From NCBI GenBank assembly GCA_019695035.1, contig JAIBAU010000013.1, positions 1 through 64,000 on the forward strand: 64,000 nucleotides of DNA. Direction: 5' to 3'. This document shows, in pieces, positions 17,840 to 25,726 of the stretch; position 1 is the stretch's first letter, and every line of letters begins with the position of its first letter. The stretch comes from Caulobacteraceae bacterium. GTDB taxonomy: Bacteria > Pseudomonadota > Alphaproteobacteria > Caulobacterales > Caulobacteraceae. Position numbers and translations under genes: made by a program. Below the pieces are notes generated by a model that did no database searches, was not told where the DNA came from, and saw only the letters and a list, made by a program, of their open reading frames with translations.

Positions 17840-19293
17840 GACACGCCTCCATCGCTAACAGGCATGGACATGCGCCAGACCAGACCGATTGATGCAAATT
17901 CAGACGACATGTGGCCGCCCAGGTCGCGGGTGACCGAACGCTCGATCAACCGCGAACCGAAGCCTCGCCGCTCGGGTCGGCCGGTCAGAAGCGGACCGCC
18001 GCGCTCAGTCCAGCTCAAGGCGAGCACCACACTCTCCCCTTGGCGATCGAGCTTCCACTCGATGGCGACGCCGCCGCCGTCCCTCGATAGTCCGCCGTAC
18101 TTGGCGGCGTTGGTTGTGAGTTCGTGCATCACGAGGCTCAACGCGAGAGCCTCCCGGGCCGGCAGGAACAGGTTTGGCCCCTGAATGCTGACCCGATCCG
18201 GCCCGTACGGCCGCAGTTCGTCGGCCAGTATCGCCTTCAGTTCGGCGCCTTCCCACTGAGTCCGAACCAGCAGATCGTGGGCCCGAGAGAGCGCCTGCAG
18301 CCGCGCTTCGAAGGCCTGGCGGAACTCATCAGGCCCGTCGGTCGACCGTAGCGTCTGGCTGGCGATGGCCTGGACGGTCGAGAGGGTGTTCTTCACCCGA
18401 TGGTTCAGTTCATCGAGCAGCAGCCGCTGGCGTGAAGCAGCCCGCGCGCTCTCGGTGACGTCGACAGCCTGCACGAAGACGCCCAGGCGTTCGCCTTCCC
18501 GACCCAGCACGGCCTGATAAGTGAAGTCCAGCAGGCGCTCCTGGGTCGATCCGTCCGCTTGCAGCAGATTGACCGGAGCGGCCTCCATCGACACGCGCTC
18601 GCCGGTCTTCAGGACACCGTCGAGCAGCGTGATGAAGCCTTGGTCGACGATCTCCGGCAGGGCTTCCCGGAGCGGAAGCCCGATCAACTCCCGACCGGCC
18701 ACCAATCGGCCGTAGGCGTCATTGGCGAAGGCGAACACGTGGTCCGGGCCTTCCAGCACTGCGATGGCGCTTGGAGCCTGGGCGAACAGTCGCCTGAAGT
18801 CATCGCTCTCGGCCTGGACCCGCTGGCGAGCGCGTTCGACCTCCTCCACGCGCTGCAAGATATCCACCTCTCCCGGCCGAAGGGTTTGGGCGCGCGCCGC
18901 CTTCGAGCGGGTGAGTTCCGTCACGTCCACCGTGTTCTGCATGACGTAAGCGACTGCACCGTCAGCACCGCGCAGGGGCGTGTGGACCGCCGACCAGAAC
19001 CGGTCCTCGACCTCGCCCGGTCGATCCGGAATGGGGATGGCGTAATGAATGAGCGCCAGTGTGTCGGGCTCGCCCGTGGCAAGCGCCTTCTCCAGCGATG
19101 CTCGCAGACGCCGACCGCTTTCGCCTTCGTCGGGGAAGAGGTCGAACACGCCATGGCCGATCAGTTCGGCCCGGCTGCGGCCGGTGACGGCCTCATAGGC
19201 CGGGTTCGCGTCGACATACTTCAGATCCCGATCGAGGATCATGTGCGGGCTCGGAAAGGCTGCGAACAGCGCCCGATAGTCCACTTCGCTCAC
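17836..19293 (-). CDS. PAS-PAS HWE-family sensor histidine kinase
   Basis: This 485-residue kinase is soluble. PAS 1 spans about residues 6-128 and PAS 2 about 165-285. The phosphoacceptor His298 lies in LLLDELNHRVKNTLSTVQAI. The W-x-E in LSWTERGGP, together with the H-box, defines the HWE family common in alphaproteobacteria. Neither PAS domain shows the NCRFLQ cysteine motif, so it is not a LOV photosensor. It overlaps the downstream single-domain receiver gene. The signal sensed is unknown. Confidence 0.93.
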   Translation of the reverse strand: MSEVDYRALFAAFPSPHMILDRDLKYVDANPAYEAVTGRSRAELIGHGVFDLFPDEGESGRRLRASLEKALATGEPDTLALIHYAIPIPDRPGEVEDRFWSAVHTPLRGADGAVAYVMQNTVDVTELTRSKAARAQTLRPGEVDILQRVEEVERARQRVQAESDDFRRLFAQAPSAIAVLEGPDHVFAFANDAYGRLVAGRELIGLPLREALPEIVDQGFITLLDGVLKTGERVSMEAAPVNLLQADGSTQERLLDFTYQAVLGREGERLGVFVQAVDVTESARAASRQRLLLDELNHRVKNTLSTVQAIASQTLRSTDGPDEFRQAFEARLQALSRAHDLLVRTQWEGAELKAILADELRPYGPDRVSIQGPNLFLPAREALALSLVMHELTTNAAKYGGLSRDGGGVAIEWKLDRQGESVVLALSWTERGGPLLTGRPERRGFGSRLIERSVTRDLGGHMSSEFASIGLVWRMSMPVSDGGVS

Positions 19294-19356
19294 GACAAAA
19301 TCCCCGACGACGCAACCCGCACCCTCAACGCACAGCTTGGCCGTTTGTTGCGTGCG

Positions 19357-20484
19357 TCAGCGCAAGTGTTCGAGGGCGTCGCGCAAACTCGAGTGGAAAT
19401 GGGTCAGAGCGCCTTCGTAGCGGCCAAACTCAAAGACCTGGTTGCCTCCACCGGCGAGCGACCTCTGGATCGAACACGCCATCGCCCGGTCCTCGACCAC
19501 GCCGGCATCGAGAAACGCCATCGCGGCTTGGGTCGCAGCGGGATTGGCCTCGTTCTTGAGGGCCCGCCCGTTCAGGGCCCAGCTGTGGACGCGGGTTCGG
19601 TCGAGCGCGAGGGGCTCCAGGACCAGGGCGACCCTCATGTCAGGGAAGGTGATGACCATGGCGTTGGGGAACAGATGATTGTTGTAACTCAGCACCCGGT
19701 CCGCCGACCGCTCCCGGGACGCATCGCGAAACTTCTCGATGGCCCGGAACGGGAAGACCACACGGTTATTACGACCGAAGCGCTCCACCACGTTCAGGTT
19801 GTCGAAGCCGTGGGGATAGAAGCTTTCCCGGTGCGTGGGCTTGATGTGATAGCCCTCCAGGAAGCCTTCCATCAGCACCTTCCAGTTCGCAGCCACTTCG
19901 GCCACGTCGTACAGATGCAGATGCTCGTCGTCGGGTATCATTTCGGGGATCACGTCGAGGACGTCGTCACCGAAGGCTCCCGGCTCCTGGGTGACGAAGA
20001 CCAGACCGCCGCGCTCGACGGTCTGTACCGGGACCAGTCCGCGGCCCGCCTTTTCCAGTCCCGGGAAACCCTCTTCGTGGGGCACGTGAACCAGGCTTCC
20101 GTCCAGCCCGTAGCTCCAGCCGTGATAGGGGCACATGAAGCCCCCTGCCCGCCCACAGCCTTCTGCGACCTGCATCCCCCTGTGACGACACGCATTCCGA
20201 AATGCGCGGACCCGGCCGTCCGCGCCGCGCACCGCCAGCAACGGCACGCCTGCCGCTTCGCGAGTGAGGAAGGCTCCAGTCCGATCAAGCACGAGGGAAG
20301 GACAGAACACCGTTGGATAGCGGCGCAGCAGACCCAGCTCCGCCTCGAACCGATCCTGGGACAGGTAGTTCTCCACCGGCTCCAGCCATGTCTCGGTGGC
20401 TTCGTCGGTCGACCAGCCGTCAATGTGATCCAGCACGTTCTGGATCACCTCCGCGTCGGTCTTCAGGGCGGCGTCGTTCGGCAT
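19357..20484 (-). CDS. Rieske [2Fe-2S] aromatic-ring-hydroxylating-type oxygenase, alpha subunit
   Basis: This 375-residue protein carries a Rieske cluster site, C99-x-H101 in CRHRGMQ and C118-x2-H121 in CPYHGW. The mononuclear iron site has His213 and His218 in EGYHIKPTH and an Asp in VVEDRAM. The acidic residue that bridges the two sites is Glu210 rather than the usual Asp, as in quaternary-amine oxygenases such as CntA. No reductase, ferredoxin or beta-subunit gene is adjacent, so redox partners must be encoded elsewhere. The substrate is unknown. Confidence 0.9.
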   Translation of the reverse strand: MPNDAALKTDAEVIQNVLDHIDGWSTDEATETWLEPVENYLSQDRFEAELGLLRRYPTVFCPSLVLDRTGAFLTREAAGVPLLAVRGADGRVRAFRNACRHRGMQVAEGCGRAGGFMCPYHGWSYGLDGSLVHVPHEEGFPGLEKAGRGLVPVQTVERGGLVFVTQEPGAFGDDVLDVIPEMIPDDEHLHLYDVAEVAANWKVLMEGFLEGYHIKPTHRESFYPHGFDNLNVVERFGRNNRVVFPFRAIEKFRDASRERSADRVLSYNNHLFPNAMVITFPDMRVALVLEPLALDRTRVHSWALNGRALKNEANPAATQAAMAFLDAGVVEDRAMACSIQRSLAGGGNQVFEFGRYEGALTHFHSSLRDALEHLR

Positions 20485-20537
20485 TGGCCGACGCTAGGCG
20501 TGCACCGGGCGGCCATCAAGGCGCCGCAGGGGAAGCT

Positions 20538-21347
20538 TCATTCGTCCGCATGAGCGGCCGTCATGCCAAGCCTTCGCTTCAAGTCCTTGAGATAGGGACG
20601 CCCCACAGGCGCCTCGTGGCCGGTGGAGAGCGTGACCGACGCCAGCCCCCAGGAGCGTCGCTTCAGTCCGGTTACGTGCCGGAGCGCAATGATCGCCGAT
20701 CGGTGGATTCGATGAAACGACTTGCCGTCCAGTTGCCTGGCCAGACCGTTCAGCGTGGTTCGAGCGAGGTGGTTGCCGGTCTGCGTATAGATTCGGACGT
20801 AATCCCGTTCGGCCTGAAGCCAGACAATAGATCCCACGGCGACGCGCACCCGCCCCCTGGCGTCCGTGACCCAGAGCGACTGGACGACACCTTCCCCCTG
20901 GCCGGCGTGACCGGCGTGCTCTCGCCTCAGGGCCTCGAGGAGCTGACGCAGTTCCTCGGCGCGCTGGGCGGCAGTCGAATGTTCCAGTCGAACCCGGACC
21001 CGTCCCACCGCGGCTCGGACGCGTTCAAGCGCGATCGGCTTCATCAGGTAGTCGACCGCCGCCACCTCGAATGCTTCGAGCGCGTACTGGCTGTAGGCGG
21101 TGAGGAAAATGATCGCCGGTCCGTCTTCGCCAGCGAGCGCTTCGGCAAGCTTCAGGCCGTCCAATCCCGGCATGCGAATGTCGAGGAAGGCGAGGTCTGG
21201 TCGAAGCCGACGAATGAGATCGAGCCCCGTCTTGCCGTCATGCGCGGCGCCGACCACCTCGACCCCCGCAAGATCCCTCAGGGCCAACTCGAGCCGTTCC
21301 ACAGCGAGCGGCTCATCCTCGACGATCACCACTTTCAGATCAGACAT
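20538..21347 (-). CDS. LytTR-type DNA-binding response regulator
   Basis: This 269-residue regulator has an N-terminal receiver, with VVIVEDEPLAVERL and Asp56 in DLAFLDIRMPG, and a C-terminal LytTR domain from about residue 165. The LytTR part shows IVWLQAERDYVRIYT, LDGKSFHRIHRSAII and PVGRPYLKDLKRRL. LytTR regulators bind paired direct repeats in promoters. The kinase gene lies 2 bases upstream on the same strand, so they form a LytS/LytR-like two-component system. No target repeat was identified near it. Confidence 0.94.
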   Translation of the reverse strand: MSDLKVVIVEDEPLAVERLELALRDLAGVEVVGAAHDGKTGLDLIRRLRPDLAFLDIRMPGLDGLKLAEALAGEDGPAIIFLTAYSQYALEAFEVAAVDYLMKPIALERVRAAVGRVRVRLEHSTAAQRAEELRQLLEALRREHAGHAGQGEGVVQSLWVTDARGRVRVAVGSIVWLQAERDYVRIYTQTGNHLARTTLNGLARQLDGKSFHRIHRSAIIALRHVTGLKRRSWGLASVTLSTGHEAPVGRPYLKDLKRRLGMTAAHADE

Positions 21348-21349
21348 GC

Positions 21350-22402
21350 TCAGGCCAAGAGGGGAATGAGGATGCAGGCGCAGTAGCCGCGCGGCTCAGC
21401 CTTGCCGTGAGTGAAATAGGCCTGGCCGGCGTAGGCCACATCCAGCCGGCGCTGCACGTTCTCAAGGCCTACCCCCAGGCTTGGGGCGGTGACTGATGCT
21501 CCGCAGCCGTCGTCGCACACCCGGATCTCCACCCTGTCGGCTTCACGGCGAGCGATCAGTTCGATGGTGACGGGATCCGAAGTCGGCGCGACTGCGTACT
21601 TGACCGCGTTTTCGATGAGCGGTTGCAGGATGAGGCTGGGCACGAGGACCTGTTCGACATCCGCATCGATGCGTCGAACGAACCTGAGGCGCTCGCCGAA
21701 TCTGGCCTGCTCGATGCGAAGATACTCTTCCTGGGCCTGGGCCTCTTCCCGCAGCGGCACCGCTTCGTCCGGCGAGCGGGCGAGCGAGTATCTAAGGAAG
21801 CCGGAAAGGGCGAGAAGCATCTGCTCGGCCCGCTCCGTCCGCTTCTGCAGCACCAGGCTCGAGAGAGCGTTCAAGGTATTGAACAGGAAATGCGGATTGA
21901 TCTGATAGCGAAGCATGCGGTTCTGGGCGTCGGCCGCCAACGCCTGGGCCTCGATCAATCGCACCTGGTTCTCCCGTAGCCGCCGACTGTACTCGAGCGA
22001 CAGATAGATCGCGGACCAGGTGATGAAGACCCACATATAGCTTTGGGCATTGAGGACAGCGACGGTGCCCCAAGGCTGCGTACGCGGAGGCTGCAGGTCG
22101 CCGAGCATCTGGTCGAGCATCCACATGGAACTCACGGAATCGACGCCGCCGGCGATGATCGAAAACAGCAGCACCAGCCCCAGTTGGACCGGCAAGGTTC
22201 GGTGAATGTGGGGGCGGAGGACCCAATAGAGACCCCAGCAGATCAGCGCACCTGAAGCACAGGTCGCCAACCGGGGCAGAAAGGCGGGCCAGAACGGCAC
22301 CTGGGTGTTCCACAGGGAACGCACCGTGTAGAGCGTGAACACGCAAATCCATAGCCCGGTGGTCATGATCGTCACCGGACCGGGGTTCCACAGGCGCTTC
22401 AT
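21350..22402 (-). CDS. LytS/YehU-type membrane sensor histidine kinase
   Basis: Starting at the ATG at 22402 (MKRLWNPGPVTIMTTG) the protein has 350 residues; the in-frame upstream sequence to 22645 is Arg-rich and unlike the family. Four hydrophobic segments fill residues 10-160. They are followed by the His_kinase domain with RYQINPHFLFNTLNALSSLV, the LytS H-box, and an ATPase domain with LILQPLIENAVKYAV and DDGCGAS. It is encoded 2 bases before its LytTR partner. The large N-terminal membrane region suggests sensing in or near the membrane. Confidence 0.93.
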   Translation of the reverse strand: MKRLWNPGPVTIMTTGLWICVFTLYTVRSLWNTQVPFWPAFLPRLATCASGALICWGLYWVLRPHIHRTLPVQLGLVLLFSIIAGGVDSVSSMWMLDQMLGDLQPPRTQPWGTVAVLNAQSYMWVFITWSAIYLSLEYSRRLRENQVRLIEAQALAADAQNRMLRYQINPHFLFNTLNALSSLVLQKRTERAEQMLLALSGFLRYSLARSPDEAVPLREEAQAQEEYLRIEQARFGERLRFVRRIDADVEQVLVPSLILQPLIENAVKYAVAPTSDPVTIELIARREADRVEIRVCDDGCGASVTAPSLGVGLENVQRRLDVAYAGQAYFTHGKAEPRGYCACILIPLLA

Positions 22403-22554
22403 AGACTTACCCACACGCCTCCCCCGGCAACTCCGGGGGATGGGTCTCAGGATATCTGCTCGGCGACCGGAAAAGTCGGTTCCCCGCCGCAAATTCTGGG
22501 CCCTTGGTCGCAGCCGTGCACTGCGTCGCGGCGGGCGGCCCCGCGGCGCTGACG

Positions 22555-22827
22555 TCAATTGCGGAACATGCGCCCCGTGAAGCGGAAGAAGAGGATCACC
22601 AGCCCCTCGATCGCGACGGCGATTCCCGAAATCATGAGGACCCACACCATCAGATTCATGATGGCGTCCCGGAACGGGCTGGCCCCCGTTGGATTACCGT
22701 TGCCTCCCGCGCCGGAAGCGGCGGCGATGCCCCAGAGGATCGCCAGCGCCAGCATGGGGCCGAAAACGGAGATAAGCATCATCCACCCGAGGACGGACGA
22801 GCCCCGCTTGCCGCTCACAGAAGCCAT
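22555..22827 (-). CDS. Small membrane protein of unknown function
   Basis: From the ATG at 22827 (MASVSGKRGSSVLGWMMLIS) the protein has 90 residues with two hydrophobic helices at about 12-38 and 60-82, separated by a Gly/Asn-rich loop, and a basic C-terminal end. A longer in-frame start exists at 22899 but runs into the rplL terminator region. I do not recognise the family. The 152 bases between it and the LytS-type gene show nothing notable. Confidence 0.55.
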   Translation of the reverse strand: MASVSGKRGSSVLGWMMLISVFGPMLALAILWGIAAASGAGGNGNPTGASPFRDAIMNLMVWVLMISGIAVAIEGLVILFFRFTGRMFRN

Positions 22828-22900
22828 GACTCCTCTCCCTGGGGACGGACAACGGCGGGCGCCGGCTTCCGCCGCACCGCAGGCTAGACCTACGATCATT

Positions 22901-22935
22901 GCAAAGCAAAAGGCCCGGGATTGCTCCCGGGCCCT
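22901..22935 (-). terminator. Rho-independent terminator of rplJ-rplL
   Basis: A GGCCCGGGA/TCCCGGGCC stem (22912-22920 and 22925-22933) with a 4-base loop is followed on the minus strand by TTTTGCTTTG. It lies about 36 bases after the rplL stop codon. It explains why rplJL is not continuous with rpoBC. Confidence 0.88.
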
Positions 22936-22970
22936 CGCCTTGAAACGTCGAGGCTGACAGCCCCGCCAGA

Positions 22971-23363
22971 TTACTTGATCTGGACGGTGGCGCCGGCTTC
23001 TTCCAGCTTCTTCTTGATCTCTTCAGCTTCCTGCTTGGAGACGTTTTCCTTGACGTTCTGCGGAGCCGCTTCGACGAGATCCTTGGCTTCCTTGAGGCCC
23101 AGGTCGGGACGGACGCCGCGGACTTCCTTGATCACGTTGATCTTCTTGTCGCCGCCGTTGGCGAGAACGACCGTGAACTCGGTCTGCTCTTCGCCCGCCG
23201 GAGCGGCGTCGCCACCGGCGCCGCCGGCGGCCGGGCCGGCCATCATGGCGACCGGAGCGGCGGCGGAAACGCCCCACTTCTCTTCAAGCATCTTGGACAG
23301 CTCGGCGGCTTCCAGGACGGTCAGGGTGGACAGGTCTTCAACCAGCTTTTCGAGCTTGGCCAT
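22971..23363 (-). CDS. rplL: 50S ribosomal protein L7/L12
   Basis: This 130-residue protein has the typical three parts of L7/L12. An N-terminal dimerisation helix ([20 protein letters not shown]) is followed by an Ala/Gly-rich hinge around residues 37-60 and a C-terminal factor-binding domain ([20 protein letters not shown] and onward). It forms the ribosomal stalk that recruits translation factors. It is 48 bases downstream of rplJ and is followed by its own terminator rather than by rpoB. Confidence 0.98.
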   Translation of the reverse strand: MAKLEKLVEDLSTLTVLEAAELSKMLEEKWGVSAAAPVAMMAGPAAGGAGGDAAPAGEEQTEFTVVLANGGDKKINVIKEVRGVRPDLGLKEAKDLVEAAPQNVKENVSKQEAEEIKKKLEEAGATVQIK

Positions 23364-23411
23364 GTGTGTGCTTCCTTCGGATGGATTGGTTTGGATGTGC
23401 AGAGATGACGG

Positions 23412-23927
23412 TTACGCCGCGCCCTTGGCGCCGTAGGCGCCGAAGACACGGGCAAGCTGGCCGGCCGGAGCCTGGAGGACGCCCGCGACCCTGGTCGCCG
23501 GGGCCTGCAGGAGGCCGATGATCTTGCCGCGGAGCTGATCCAGCGACGGCAGGGTCGCGAGCGCCGAAACGCCCTTCTGGTCCAGGACGGTCTCGCCCAT
23601 CATGCCGCCGACGACGATGAACTTGTCGTTGTCCTTGGCGTACTGGGTCGTGACCTTGGCGGCCGAAACCGGATCCGACGCGTAGGCGATCGCGACCGGG
23701 CCCTTGAAGAGGGCGTCGCCCGCTTCGCCGACCGAGCCGTTCAGAGCCTTCTGGGCCAGACGGTTCTTCACCACTTTCAGCGTGGCGCCTTCCTTGCGGA
23801 GGCGGTCACGCAGTTCCGTCATTTCCGCAACGGTCAGACCCAGGTTGTGGGTCACGACCACGGCGCCGGCGCCGGCGAAGACGCCCTTGAGCGTTTCGAT
23901 CGACTCGGCCTTTTGAGCGCGGTCCAT
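23412..23927 (-). CDS. rplJ: 50S ribosomal protein L10
   Basis: This 171-residue protein begins MDRAQKAESIETLKGVFAGA and contains VVTHNLGLTVAEMTELRDRL and LKVVKNRLAQKAL, typical of L10. L10 anchors L7/L12 dimers to 23S rRNA, and in many bacteria the L10-L12 complex represses its own mRNA by binding the leader. A 259-base structured leader and a strong promoter precede it, consistent with that control. It is separated from rplA by the ECF42 operon. Confidence 0.98.
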   Translation of the reverse strand: MDRAQKAESIETLKGVFAGAGAVVVTHNLGLTVAEMTELRDRLRKEGATLKVVKNRLAQKALNGSVGEAGDALFKGPVAIAYASDPVSAAKVTTQYAKDNDKFIVVGGMMGETVLDQKGVSALATLPSLDQLRGKIIGLLQAPATRVAGVLQAPAGQLARVFGAYGAKGAA

Positions 23928-24186
23928 TGCGGTCTCCGTTACGGTTTACGGCGCGAGGACCATTCCCCACGCCGAACGCCGCGCGGCCGGAATTGCTTCC
24001 GTACGAACGGCGGTCGTCAGTTCTGTCCGAAGGATGCGCGAACCGGACGATCCGCTCTCGCGGATGCCGATGGCTCTTTGCTTCCCCGTCTCCCAACGGC
24101 GCGAAGGGGCTCCCTCGCGATTAAGATTCAGGCGGCCCCTGAATCCCGCAGTTCTCGGACAGGCTCCCTGCAGCGAACTGCGGGAA
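23928..24186 (-). promoter_or_regulatory. rplJ leader, candidate L10 autoregulatory structure
   Basis: The predicted 5' untranslated region of rplJ is about 259 bases and contains two perfect stems. CCCGCAGTTC/GAACTGCGGG (24145-24154 and 24175-24184) sits right at the predicted 5' end, and GATTCAGG/CCTGAATC (24125-24132 and 24138-24145) is immediately adjacent. The order suits a ribosomal-protein leader; L10 binding is inferred from the gene it precedes, and I could not trace a kink-turn with certainty. Confidence 0.55.
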
Positions 24187-24192
24187 GCGGGG

Positions 24193-24221
24193 CGTATACG
24201 GGAAAGCGGTGTCGGACTCAA
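24193..24221 (-). promoter_or_regulatory. Housekeeping promoter of rplJ-rplL
   Basis: On the minus strand TTGAGT (24216-24221) and TATACG (24193-24198) are separated by exactly 17 bases, a close match to the sigma-70 consensus. The start site would be near 24186, directly at the first leader stem. Confidence 0.72.
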
Positions 24222-24314
24222 GTCCGTCCGGGCCGGGCCCGGCTGCCCGGCCTGGCCGCGCGATGCCCGGCCGGCAGACCCCCAGCCTCGCTTCGCAACA
24301 TTTTTCGGTACGCC

Positions 24315-24341
24315 TGTCGATTTCGACCTGCGCCGATCGTC
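24315..24341 (+). promoter_or_regulatory. Candidate ECF42-dependent promoter of the YCII/DGPF operon
   Basis: TGTCGA (24315-24320) and CGTC (24338-24341) are separated by 17 bases, 53 bases before the ATG of the first DGPF gene. From memory of the ECF42 literature, that family recognises TGTCGA at -35 and CGA/TC at -10, usually upstream of DGPF genes. The operon encodes just such a sigma factor, so autoregulation is inferred. Confidence 0.65.
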
Positions 24342-24393
24342 GTCTCCGTGAAAGCGGTGCTCTTTCGCCCGCTCCCGCTCATGGAGGTCGAAG

Positions 24394-24819
24394 ATGCGAT
24401 TCATGGTTCTGGTGAAGGCGAGCGAGGACTCGGAAGCGGGCGTCATGCCCTCGACCGAAATGCTGGCCGAGATGGGGCGATTCAACGAAGAGCTGGTGAA
24501 AGCCGGGGCCATGCTGGATGGCGACGGACTGAAGCCCTCCCGGTTTGGCGCGCGGATTCTGTACGACTCCGCCGGAGCTCCGACCGTGACGGACGGTCCC
24601 TTCGCGGAAACCAAAGAGCTGGTCGCGGGGTACTGGATCATCGACGTCAAGGACCGCGACGAAGCCATTGCCTGGATGAGGCGCGCACCGTTCCGGAACG
24701 CCTCGATCGAAATTCGCCCGTACCTTGCCGTCGAAGACTTCGGAGAGGCGTTGACCCCGGAGCTCTTGGCTGCGGAGAATGAATTGAGAGCACAGGCGGC
24801 CGCCAAAGCGCCCCGCTAG
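24394..24819 (+). CDS. YCII-related (DGPF) protein, first copy
   Basis: This 141-residue protein begins MRFMVLVKASEDSEAGVMPS and contains the family motif TDGPFAETKE near residues 67-76, followed by GYWIIDVKDRDEAIAWM. It belongs to the YCII-related DGPF group, small dimeric alpha-beta barrel proteins of unknown chemistry that are co-encoded with ECF42 sigma factors. A good ribosome site, ATGGAGG, precedes the ATG. It opens a four-gene operon and has the candidate ECF42 promoter directly upstream. A second, divergent copy follows. Confidence 0.9.
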   Translation: MRFMVLVKASEDSEAGVMPSTEMLAEMGRFNEELVKAGAMLDGDGLKPSRFGARILYDSAGAPTVTDGPFAETKELVAGYWIIDVKDRDEAIAWMRRAPFRNASIEIRPYLAVEDFGEALTPELLAAENELRAQAAAKAPR

Positions 24820-24860
24820 GCGCTATGCTGGAGCCGGTAGATCACCTCGTGGAACCCGCA

Positions 24861-25253
24861 ATGCTCTATGCCGTCCTTTGCTACAACGAAGAACAGGACA
24901 TCCAGCGATGGACTCCTGAGCAGGACGCAGCCTGCATGACCCGCTTGTCCGAAGCTCAGGCGCCGTTCGAGGCGGCGGGCCGCCTGGGGCCTGTGGCGCG
25001 TCTCGACTTCACCGGCGCGGCCACGACCCTGCGCAAGACCTCTGGCGATCCGGTCGTGCACGACGGCCCGTTCGCCGAGACCAAGGAGCAACTGCTCGGC
25101 TTTTATGTCATCGATGCGAACTCGATGATCGAGGCGCAGGACTTCGCCCGCCAACTGGCCCGTGCGAATCCCGGCGCGGGGTCCTACGAAATCCGCCCGC
25201 TGCGCTATCTGAAGGCCAGCCGTGGAGAGCACATCAAGGACATGCACCTGTGA
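24861..25253 (+). CDS. YCII-related (DGPF) protein, second copy
   Basis: From the ATG at 24861 (MLYAVLCYNEEQDIQRWTPE) the protein has 130 residues, matching family length. An in-frame ATG at 24825 would add 12 residues and cannot be excluded. It carries HDGPFAETKEQLLGFYVIDA, the DGPF motif, and the C-terminal SYEIRPLRYL typical of the family. It is a paralogue of the preceding gene but clearly diverged. Its TGA overlaps the GTG start of the following VOC gene, so translation is coupled. Confidence 0.88.
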   Translation: MLYAVLCYNEEQDIQRWTPEQDAACMTRLSEAQAPFEAAGRLGPVARLDFTGAATTLRKTSGDPVVHDGPFAETKEQLLGFYVIDANSMIEAQDFARQLARANPGAGSYEIRPLRYLKASRGEHIKDMHL

Positions 25254-25657
25254 CCGACCAGACCAATGCGTGGAACCCGGGGTTGAAGGGCGTCGTCCCT
25301 TACCTCAGCTCGAAGGATGCCGCTGGCCAGCTGGAATTCTACCAGAAGGCCTTCGCCGCCGAGGAGCACGGCCGCATGCCCGCCGAAGACGGCAAGCGCA
25401 TCATGCATTCGATGCTGAAGATCAACGACGGCTACCTGATGATGTCCGACTGCTTCCCAGAGCACGGCTACGAGTACAGGGCTCCCCAGGGTTCGACGAT
25501 GCACCTTCAGGTCGATGATCCGCAGGCGTGGTTCGACCGGGCGGAGGCGGCGGGATGCACCGTCACCCTCCCTATGCAGGTGATGTTCTGGGGGGACCGC
25601 TACGGTCAGCTCAAGGACCCTTACGACGTCATGTGGTCCATTGGCGGCCCGGCCTGA
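25250..25657 (+). CDS. VOC family protein (PhnB-like) of the ECF42 operon
   Basis: This 135-residue PhnB-like protein has VPYLSSKDAAGQLEFYQKAF near the N terminus and FWGDRYGQLKDPYDVMWSI at the C terminus. The start is a GTG that overlaps the stop of the preceding DGPF gene (GTGA). VOC proteins of this type often accompany DGPF genes in ECF42 clusters. A joint role in an oxidative or small-molecule response has been suggested for such clusters, but the substrate is unknown. Confidence 0.88.
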   Translation: MTDQTNAWNPGLKGVVPYLSSKDAAGQLEFYQKAFAAEEHGRMPAEDGKRIMHSMLKINDGYLMMSDCFPEHGYEYRAPQGSTMHLQVDDPQAWFDRAEAAGCTVTLPMQVMFWGDRYGQLKDPYDVMWSIGGPA

Positions 25658-25726
25658 CCACGCGCCGACGAGTGGCTCGACCTGCCGCGCTTGTCCGGCC
25701 GTGAGGCGGCGGGTTAGTCCGTAGGC

